Under the pieces are notes generated by a model. That model saw only the letters and a list, made by a program, of their open reading frames with translations. It did no database searches and was not told the DNA's origin. Of a DNA stretch of 64,000 nucleotides, positions 58,216-64,000 are shown in pieces. Numbering within the stretch: position 1 is the first letter of the stretch; every line of letters begins with the position of its first letter. Made by a program: the position numbers and the translations under genes. Origin of the DNA: Streptomyces venezuelae (GTDB lineage Bacteria > Actinomycetota > Actinomycetes > Streptomycetales > Streptomycetaceae); assembly GCF_008642275.1 (NCBI RefSeq), contig NZ_CP029189.1:868001-932000 (forward strand), written 5' to 3'.

Positions 58216-60531
58216 TCAGACCTCGGCGCGTACCTGCCGGGCCGCCTCGACCAGGTTCTCCAGGGAGGCCCTGGTCTCCGGCCAGCCCCGGGTCTTCAGG
58301 CCGCAGTCGGGATTGACCCACAGCCGCTCCGCCGGGATGGCCCCCAGCCCCGTGCGCAGCAGCGCCGCCGCCTCGGCCACGGAGGGAATCCGCGGCGAGT
58401 GGATGTCCCAGACGCCGGGGCCGACCTCGCGCGGGTAGCCGGCGCCCGCGAGTTCACCGGCGACCTGCATGTGGGAACGGGCGGCCTCCAGGCTGATGAC
58501 GTCGGCGTCGAGGTCCTCGATGGCCGCCACGATGTCACCGAACTCGGCATAGCACATGTGCGTGTGGATCTGGGTGTCCGGACGGACCCCGCCGGTGGTC
58601 AGCCGGAAGGACTCGGTGGCCCAGGCGAGGTAGGCGGCGTGGTCGGCGGCCCGCAGCGGGAGCGTTTCGCGCAGGGCGGGTTCGTCGACCTGGATGACCG
58701 GGGTGCCGGCCGCCTCCAGGTCGCCCACCTCGTCCCGCAGGGCGAGCGCCACCTGGCGGGCGGTGTCGGCGAGGGGCTGGTCGTCGCGTACGAAGGACCA
58801 GGCGAGCATGGTGACGGGGCCGGTCAGCATGCCCTTGACAGGCTTGGCCGTCTGCGACTGCGCGTACGTGGTCCAGCGCACGGTCATCGGGTCGGGGCGG
58901 GAGATGTCGCCGGCCAGGACCGGGGGCCGGACGTAGCGGGTGCCGTAGGACTGGACCCAGCCGTGCTGGGTGGCCAGGTAGCCGGTGAGCTGCTCGGCGA
59001 AGTACTGCACCATGTCGTTGCGTTCGGGCTCGCCGTGCACCAGGACGTCGAGGCCGGCCTTCTCCTGGAAGGCGAGGACCTCCCGGATCTCGGCCCGGAT
59101 GCGGTCCTCGTAGCCCGCGGCGTCGATGCGCCCGGCCCGCAGGTCGGCGCGGGCCGTGCGCAGTTCCGTGGTCTGCGGGAAGGATCCGATCGTGGTCGTC
59201 GGGAGCAGCGGGAGGCCCAGGTGCGCCCGCTGGGCCGCGGCCCGCTGCGCGTACGGCTGGGCGCGCCGCCCGTCCGCGTCGGTGACGGCGGCGGTGCGGG
59301 CCCGGACCGCCGGATCGTGGGTGAGGGCGGAGCCCGCGCGGGAGGCCAGGTCGGCCCGGTTGGCGGCGAGTTCGGCGGCGATGGCGTCCGTGCCGCGGGC
59401 CAGGCCCCGGGCGAGCGTGGCGACCTCGGCGGTCTTCTGGCGGGCGAAGGCGAACCAGCGCCTCACCTGCGGGTCGATGTCCCGTTCGGCGGTGGCGTCC
59501 AGCGGTACGTGGAGCAGCGAGCAGGACGCGGCCACGTCCACCCGGTCGGCGAGCCCCAGGAGGGTGCCGAGGGTGCCGAGGGACTTCTCGTAGTCGTTGA
59601 TCCAGATGTTGCGGCCGCTCACGACACCGGCGACGAGGCGCTTGCCGGGCAGGCCGCCGACCGCGGCGAGGCCGTCGAGGTTGGCGGCCGCGGCTCCGGT
59701 GAAGTCCAGCGCGAGCCCTTCGACGGGCGCCCCGGCCAGCACGGGCAGGGCCTCGCCGAGCCGGTCGAAGTAGGAGGCGACGAGCAGCCTGGGCCGGTCG
59801 GTCGGGCCGCCGAGCTCCCGGTACGCGCGGGCGGTGGCCTTCAGCTCGGCCGGGGTGCGGTCCTGCACCAGGGCGGGCTCGTCGAGTTGCACCCACTCGG
59901 CTCCGGCGGCCCGCAGGTCGGCCAGGACCTGGGCGTAGACGGGCAGCAGCCGGTCGAGCAGGGCCAGCGGATCGAAGCCGGCCGCGACGCCGGGTGCGGG
60001 CTTGGCCAGCAGCAGGTAGGTGACGGGACCGACCAGGACCGGGCGTGCGGTGTGGCCCAGCGCGAGCGCTTCCCGCAGCTCGGCGACCTGCCGGGCGGAG
60101 TCCGCGGTGAAGACCGTGTCCGGGCCGAGTTCGGGCACCAGGTAGTGGTAGTTGGTGTCGAACCACTTGGTCATCTCCAGCGGCGCCACGTCCTGGGTTC
60201 CGCGCGCCATCGCGAAGTACCCGTCGAGCGGGTCGGCGGCGACGGCGGCGCGGTGCCGCTCGGGGACGGCGCCGACCATCACGCTGGTGTCCAGCACGTG
60301 GTCGTAGTACGAGAAGTCGCCGGTCGGCACCTCGGTGATGCCGGCGTCGGCCAGCTGCCGCCAGTTGGTCCGGCGCAGCTCGCGGGCGGTTTCCCGGAGG
60401 GCGTCGGCGGTGACGCGGCCCTTCCAGTAGCCCTCGACGGCCTTCTTCAGTTCGCGGTTCTGGCCCTGGCGGGGGTAGCCGTACACGGTGGCCGCGGTGG
60501 GCCGTCCGGCGGCGGGGGTCCTGCTGGTCAC
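58216..60531 (-). CDS. metE: Cobalamin-independent methionine synthase
   Basis: A 771-residue MetE (5-methyltetrahydropteroyltriglutamate-homocysteine methyltransferase), which makes methionine without B12. Both TIM-barrel halves are present, with zinc ligands in [10 protein letters not shown] (His-x-Cys), the Glu in [12 protein letters not shown] (Cys) and the substrate motif TIGSFPQT. The GTG at 60531 has AAGGAG seven bases upstream. The transcript carries a cobalamin riboswitch at 60727-60932, so expression should fall when B12 is plentiful. It is divergent from a lipoprotein gene. Confidence 0.97.
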   Translation of the reverse strand: MTSRTPAAGRPTAATVYGYPRQGQNRELKKAVEGYWKGRVTADALRETARELRRTNWRQLADAGITEVPTGDFSYYDHVLDTSVMVGAVPERHRAAVAADPLDGYFAMARGTQDVAPLEMTKWFDTNYHYLVPELGPDTVFTADSARQVAELREALALGHTARPVLVGPVTYLLLAKPAPGVAAGFDPLALLDRLLPVYAQVLADLRAAGAEWVQLDEPALVQDRTPAELKATARAYRELGGPTDRPRLLVASYFDRLGEALPVLAGAPVEGLALDFTGAAAANLDGLAAVGGLPGKRLVAGVVSGRNIWINDYEKSLGTLGTLLGLADRVDVAASCSLLHVPLDATAERDIDPQVRRWFAFARQKTAEVATLARGLARGTDAIAAELAANRADLASRAGSALTHDPAVRARTAAVTDADGRRAQPYAQRAAAQRAHLGLPLLPTTTIGSFPQTTELRTARADLRAGRIDAAGYEDRIRAEIREVLAFQEKAGLDVLVHGEPERNDMVQYFAEQLTGYLATQHGWVQSYGTRYVRPPVLAGDISRPDPMTVRWTTYAQSQTAKPVKGMLTGPVTMLAWSFVRDDQPLADTARQVALALRDEVGDLEAAGTPVIQVDEPALRETLPLRAADHAAYLAWATESFRLTTGGVRPDTQIHTHMCYAEFGDIVAAIEDLDADVISLEAARSHMQVAGELAGAGYPREVGPGVWDIHSPRIPSVAEAAALLRTGLGAIPAERLWVNPDCGLKTRGWPETRASLENLVEAARQVRAEV

Positions 60532-60726
60532 GGAACTCTCCTTCGCGAGCGTTCTCCTGTGGACCCGGTGCGGGGTCGCAGGCGCGAAGGGAAGACGAAC
60601 CGGGCGGATCCCGACCGGGTAGGGGTGCGTGCGGCTGCACGTGCCCGCGGTCGTCCGCCTGAGATGTCGCCGACCCGCCCACGAGGTCACCGGGATTTCC
60701 GTGCGCGATCGGTCGTGCACGGGCAA
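60532..60726 (-). promoter_or_regulatory. metE leader between riboswitch and start codon
   Basis: About 195 bases of untranslated leader, GC-rich, with inverted sequences near 60600-60640 that can hide or form an attenuator before the AAGGAG ribosome site. No open reading frame was supported. Confidence 0.5.
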
Positions 60727-60932
60727 CGGGCAGGTCTTCGGACTCGCGGGCACGTCCCGTCGTACGGATGCCGTACGAGACTCCTACTGGCCGTCGCTTC
60801 CCAGGCCCGGCCGGGCCCAGTGCGTATGACGGCGGTCGTTCCCGCTCACCGCTGCGGGGCAGTCCCGGATTCCCACCGGGTTCCCTCTTACGACGCATCC
60901 CGCCTGGCGGACGGGGCGAACCAGCTGCCCGG
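60727..60932 (-). ncRNA. Cobalamin riboswitch (5' leader of metE)
   Basis: On the minus strand the leader contains GGGAACCCGGTGGGAATCC followed by GGGACTGCCCCGCAGCGGT (the conserved core, plus-strand 60850-60885) and ends with the B12 box GTCCGAAGACCTGCC near 60730-60745. Helices such as GTACGGATGCCGTAC can be traced between. The remaining leader of about 195 bases to metE is the expression platform. This is a standard adenosylcobalamin/cobalamin element of B12-independent methionine synthases in Streptomyces. Confidence 0.93.
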
Positions 60933-61156
60933 TCAGCGTAGACGGCGTTGCCCGCCGACGCGTGGTCCTGTCCGGCATCCGGACGGCGAGTCGAGACCAA
61001 CGGGAGGGCGAAATCCAGCCAAGGAGTGAATTGCGTCACTGAAGCGTCAGTTGTGTCCCCCTTGTCCGTTTACCGGATCGAACTGCGCGGTCAGGGCAGT
61101 ACGTTGCAGCTCTCAGCATCGGGATCACCCGATGACCACCGGAAGACCGAGGAAGC

Positions 61157-61702
61157 ATGCCTGGACCGGTCCCCCGCGCCACCTTCGCCCTGCGCGCCGT
61201 CCTGGTGTCCGTGCTGGCAGGGGGCGCTCTCACCGCCTGCGCCTCCGACGAGGAGCAGCTGCGGTATTCCACCGACTACGCGGGCCACGAACCGCTGGGC
61301 GTGGTCGGGTACCCCACCTCCGAGTCCCTCCGGATCACCCAGAAGCTGGTCTGGCGGCTCGCCGACGGCAAGGCCGAGGAGGTGGAGGCGCTCGCCGCCG
61401 ACCCCGATGACGCGAAGGGGGACGTCGAGCGGACCGCCCGGAACTGGATCCGAGCCTTCCACGAAGGGGCCAAGGGCAAGGCGACCGCGGAGTTCTACGA
61501 CGAGGGCTCCGTACGTCAGCTCGTCGTCGTGTACTTCCACGACACGGGCCAGACCAAGTCGTTCGTGGTGCGCCTCACCGGAAGCACCGGAGAGGACGGC
61601 TGGCGCGTGACCATGCGGGAGCCGGACCCGAAGGAGGCCTCGGCGGCCCCCGACTGGGTTCCGCGGACACCCGGGGGCCTCGGGTCGAAGACGACGCGCT
61701 GA
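61157..61702 (+). CDS. Lipoprotein of unknown function
   Basis: A 181-residue lipoprotein. Signal peptide with lipobox LTAC (Cys about residue 28), then a soluble domain of about 150 residues containing YSTDYAGHEPLGVVGYPTSE, NWIRAFHEGAKG and FYDEGSVRQLVVVYFHD. No family recognised. The ATG has GAGGAAGC upstream. It is divergent from metE and ends 27 bases before a strong hairpin. A similar protein is common in Streptomyces, but its role is unknown. Confidence 0.8.
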   Translation: MPGPVPRATFALRAVLVSVLAGGALTACASDEEQLRYSTDYAGHEPLGVVGYPTSESLRITQKLVWRLADGKAEEVEALAADPDDAKGDVERTARNWIRAFHEGAKGKATAEFYDEGSVRQLVVVYFHDTGQTKSFVVRLTGSTGEDGWRVTMREPDPKEASAAPDWVPRTPGGLGSKTTR

Positions 61703-61728
61703 CCCGGTCCGGCGTCACCGCCGGACGA

Positions 61729-61768
61729 AGGGCGCCGTCCCGCGGATCACTCCGCCGGACGGCGCCCT
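61729..61768. terminator. Bidirectional hairpin between lipoprotein and hydroxylase genes
   Basis: AGGGCGCCGTCC (61729-61740) and GGACGGCGCCCT (61757-61768) form a 12-base perfect stem with a 16-base loop. It lies between convergent stops (61702 and 61797). Confidence 0.85.
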
Positions 61769-61796
61769 CGGTGGCCGCGGGAGCGGGACGGTCGGC

Positions 61797-63482
61797 TCAG
61801 GACCGGTCCAGCAGTGTGGTCAGGACCTCGTGGAGGACCGCTGCCGGATCCGCCACTCCCTGTGCCGAGCGCCAGGCCACGAACCCGTCCGGGCGGACGA
61901 GGATCGCGCCCTCCGCGGTCGTGCCGTGCACCTCCGTCCAGTCGCCGCCGTTCGCCGGGATCAGGTCGGCCTCCGGGCCGGTGCCGATCGCGTACACGTC
62001 CAGGGGCAGGCCCAGCTCCGCGGCGACGGACCGCCCCGCGGCACGCCACGGCGCGTCCTCGGAGCACAGCAGGACGAACGAGCGCTCATAGAGGTCCACG
62101 GTGGACTTGGGCTCCGGATCCCCCGGACCGCAGAGCCACATGTGCGGCGCGCGACTGCCCGGGTCGCCGCAGAGCCGCATCCGCTCGGGCACGACCGGCC
62201 GGTCCGGGTCGGCTCCCAGCACGGCGCCCCGGTTGTAGCGGTAGCCCATGGCCACGGAGAGAACCCCGCCCTGCCGGCCGCCGCCGGGCACGGAGTCCGG
62301 GCCGCCCTCGGGCGCCGCCCCGGAGGCGGACGGGGGCTCCAGGTCGGGTTCGTACCCCGGGTGGCTGTGCTCCGCCGACCGCGCCGAGGCGCGCTCGCTC
62401 GTCGCCCGGGCCACCGGCAGCCGCTCGGCCTCGTAGGTCTGCAGCAGCCCCGGACCGGCCGAACCGTCCAGCACCGCGGCGAGCTTCCAGGCGATGTTGT
62501 GGGCGTCCTGGATGCCGGTGTTCGAGCCGAACGCCCCGGTGGGGGACATCTCGTGGGCGGAGTCGCCGGCCAGGAAGACCCGGCCGACCGCGTAGCGCTC
62601 GGCGACCCGCTCGGCGGCGTGCCACGGGGCCTTCCCGGTGACCTCGACGTCCAGGTCGGGGGCGCCGACGGCCCGGCGGATGTGCTCCACGCAGCGCTCG
62701 TCGGTGAAGTCCTCCAGCGTCTCGCCCCGGTCCGGGTGCCAGGGCGCGTGGAAGACCCACCGCTCGCCGTTGTCGACCGGCAGCAGGGCGCCGTCGGCAT
62801 CGGGCTTGGTCAGGTAGCACACGATGAAACGCCGGTCGCCGACCACGTGGGGCAGCATCCGGGACCGGAAGGTGATGCTCACGTTGTGGAAGAGGTCCCC
62901 GGAGCCGCTCTGGCCGATCCGGAGCGCCTCCCGCACGGGGCTGCGTGGCCCGTCCGCCGCGACGAGGTAGTCCGCGCGCACCGTGCTGTGCTCCCCGGTC
63001 TCCCGGTTCTTCACGATCGCGGTGACCCCGCCCGGGTCCTGGTCGAAGGAGAGGAGTTCGGTGGAGAACCGCAGGTCGGCTCCGAGTGAGGGGGTCACGG
63101 ACATCAGGACCGGCTCGATGTCGTTCTGGCTGCACAGGCACCATGTCGCCGGACTGAAGCGCGCGAGCGCACCACCCGGGTCGATTTCCTCGAAGAGCCA
63201 CTCCTGGTCGTCACCGGTCAGCGAGCCGCCCTGCATGATGCCGTGGTTGTCCGCCAGGACCGAGGCGGCCTCACGGATCCGGTCCTCGACACGGGCGACC
63301 CGGAACAGTTCCATCGTCCGCACGTTGATACCGCGTCCGCGTGGGTGCATCGAGGTACCCGCGTGCTTCTCGACCACCATGTGGGGGATGCCATGCCGGC
63401 CGAGGAAGAGCGAGGTGCACAGACCCACCAGCGAGCCGCCCACGATGAGGACCGGGACGTGGTGGTCGACGTTTTCCTTCAT
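61797..63482 (-). CDS. FAD-dependent aromatic (polyketide) hydroxylase
   Basis: A 561-residue class A flavoprotein monooxygenase. FAD motif VLIVGGSLVGLCTSLFLGRHG, DG motif YLVAADGPRSPVRE, and GDSAHEMSPTGAFGSNTG complete the signature of aromatic polyketide hydroxylases such as TcmG and the WhiE ORFVIII protein. The ATG at 63482 has GGAAGAG upstream. It is divergent from a SchA/CurD-like gene, the layout at the start of the whiE spore-pigment cluster, so the substrate is probably a spore-pigment polyketide. Confidence 0.88.
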   Translation of the reverse strand: MKENVDHHVPVLIVGGSLVGLCTSLFLGRHGIPHMVVEKHAGTSMHPRGRGINVRTMELFRVARVEDRIREAASVLADNHGIMQGGSLTGDDQEWLFEEIDPGGALARFSPATWCLCSQNDIEPVLMSVTPSLGADLRFSTELLSFDQDPGGVTAIVKNRETGEHSTVRADYLVAADGPRSPVREALRIGQSGSGDLFHNVSITFRSRMLPHVVGDRRFIVCYLTKPDADGALLPVDNGERWVFHAPWHPDRGETLEDFTDERCVEHIRRAVGAPDLDVEVTGKAPWHAAERVAERYAVGRVFLAGDSAHEMSPTGAFGSNTGIQDAHNIAWKLAAVLDGSAGPGLLQTYEAERLPVARATSERASARSAEHSHPGYEPDLEPPSASGAAPEGGPDSVPGGGRQGGVLSVAMGYRYNRGAVLGADPDRPVVPERMRLCGDPGSRAPHMWLCGPGDPEPKSTVDLYERSFVLLCSEDAPWRAAGRSVAAELGLPLDVYAIGTGPEADLIPANGGDWTEVHGTTAEGAILVRPDGFVAWRSAQGVADPAAVLHEVLTTLLDRS

Positions 63483-63628
63483 GGCTCTTCCATGCCCTGT
63501 GCGAGGCCGCTTCCCTCGCTCGTTCACCCGCTTGGTTCTCTCCTCTCGCGCCGCAGGGATTACGGGACAACGATCGGTTCGGGTGGCGCCGCCCGTGGCG
63601 ACCGTGTGGTCTCGAAGGAGTGTGAACG

Positions 63629-64000
63629 ATGACAACCTTGTCGGAACGGATATCCCAGTCCGCCTTCGACGGCTCGAGACTTCGGGTCGTGCTGCTGCTG
63701 GATCTGTACGACGGTGCGCAGAATCAGTTTCTCGAGGTGTACGAACGTCTCCAGCAGCAGGTGTCCTCCGTCCCCGGACACATCAGTGACGAGTTGTGCC
63801 AGTCGATCGAGAACCCGTCGCAGTGGCTCATCACCAGCGAGTGGGAGAGCGCACCGCGGTTCTTGGCCTGGATCAACAGCGAGGAACACGTCGCGTCGGT
63901 GCAGCCGCTGCACGGCTGTGTACGGGACACCCGCTCGCTGCGTTTCAGCGTGCTGCGGGAGATCGGCAAGGGGCCGAGTCCCGGCTCCCCCTCCCCCACC
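63629..64000 (+). CDS. SchA/CurD-like (WhiE ORFI-type) protein, cut by the window end
   Basis: The first 124 codons are visible; the frame runs off the right edge. The start MTTLSERISQSAFDGSRLRV leads into a ferredoxin-like domain (LLLDLYDGAQNQFLEVYERL, QWLITSEWESAPRFLAWINS) typical of antibiotic-biosynthesis monooxygenase and SchA/CurD-type proteins. GAAGGAG lies nine bases before the ATG. The divergent partner is the aromatic hydroxylase, so the rest of a type II polyketide (spore pigment) operon should follow to the right. Confidence 0.8.
   Translation, partial: MTTLSERISQSAFDGSRLRVVLLLDLYDGAQNQFLEVYERLQQQVSSVPGHISDELCQSIENPSQWLITSEWESAPRFLAWINSEEHVASVQPLHGCVRDTRSLRFSVLREIGKGPSPGSPSPT

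Overview
The window is high-GC actinobacterial DNA (about 72-74% G+C, GTG/TTG starts common, tightly overlapped stop/start codons, lipoboxes, ECF sigma factors). The gene content (gamma-butyrolactone signalling genes, TTA codons, many two-component systems, a likely whiE-type spore-pigment edge) points to Streptomyces or a close relative. No rRNA, tRNA, CRISPR array or intact insertion sequence was seen.

Layout. 0-5 kb: the 3' truncated end of a large LuxR-family ATPase regulator and a histidine kinase/response regulator pair. 5-17 kb: a probable light and singlet-oxygen response block. It has a molybdopterin oxidoreductase, then a six-gene overlapped operon (ECF sigma, FAD oxidoreductase, DUF1365, Cfa-like methyltransferase, DUF1295, hydrolase) divergent from a LitR/CarH-type MerR regulator with a B12-binding fold, then a photolyase and an NAD(P)-binding DUF2867-type protein. 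17-19 kb: a SigK/RskA pair divergent from a fasciclin lipoprotein, the arrangement known for mycobacterial SigK and MPT70/83. 19-22 kb: an AraC/GlxA regulator divergent from an isochorismatase-family hydrolase, then a phosphotransferase. 21.8-27.6 kb: one giant gene encoding TIR, a degenerate metallophosphoesterase, NACHT, pentapeptide and about 15 WD40 repeats, which looks like a STAND immune-type protein. 27.8-32.3 kb: an ArsB/NhaD-type permease, an inositol-monophosphatase-family protein, a cupin-like protein, a two-TM membrane protein and a tyrosine phosphatase. 32.5-33.8 kb: three tandem small secreted peptidoglycan-binding-like proteins. 34-39.5 kb: an OmpR-type two-component system divergent from a MurG paralogue plus sugar epimerase, then a GNAT acetyltransferase. 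39.5-43.5 kb: an LLM flavin oxidoreductase operon and an MFS exporter.

43.5-52.2 kb is a gamma-butyrolactone regulatory island: a ParB/StrR-like regulator, GalU, an ArpA-type TetR, a catalytically degenerate IS701-type transposase relative, phosphomannomutase, a butyrolactone-reductase-like epimerase, an ScbR-like receptor and an AfsA/ScbA-like synthase. Two near-identical A-rich ARE-like boxes precede the IS701-like gene and sit between receptor and synthase. Both genes that follow these boxes carry a TTA codon early in the frame, so the island is probably under butyrolactone and bldA control.

52-64 kb: a PhnA-like protein, an MmyB-like regulator, a secreted serine hydrolase, a secreted amidohydrolase with an F5/8-C domain, a TetR regulator, metE with an upstream cobalamin riboswitch, a lipoprotein, and at the right edge a FAD aromatic hydroxylase divergent from a SchA/CurD-like gene. 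That last pair resembles the whiE ORFVIII/ORFI divergent promoter region.

The most unusual items are the TIR/pseudo-phosphoesterase/NACHT/WD40 protein, the domesticated IS701-like gene inside the butyrolactone island, the divergent SigK-type promoters, and two separate B12-reading circuits (LitR and the metE riboswitch). All functional statements rest on reading the sequence and on recalled family knowledge; no database search was run.
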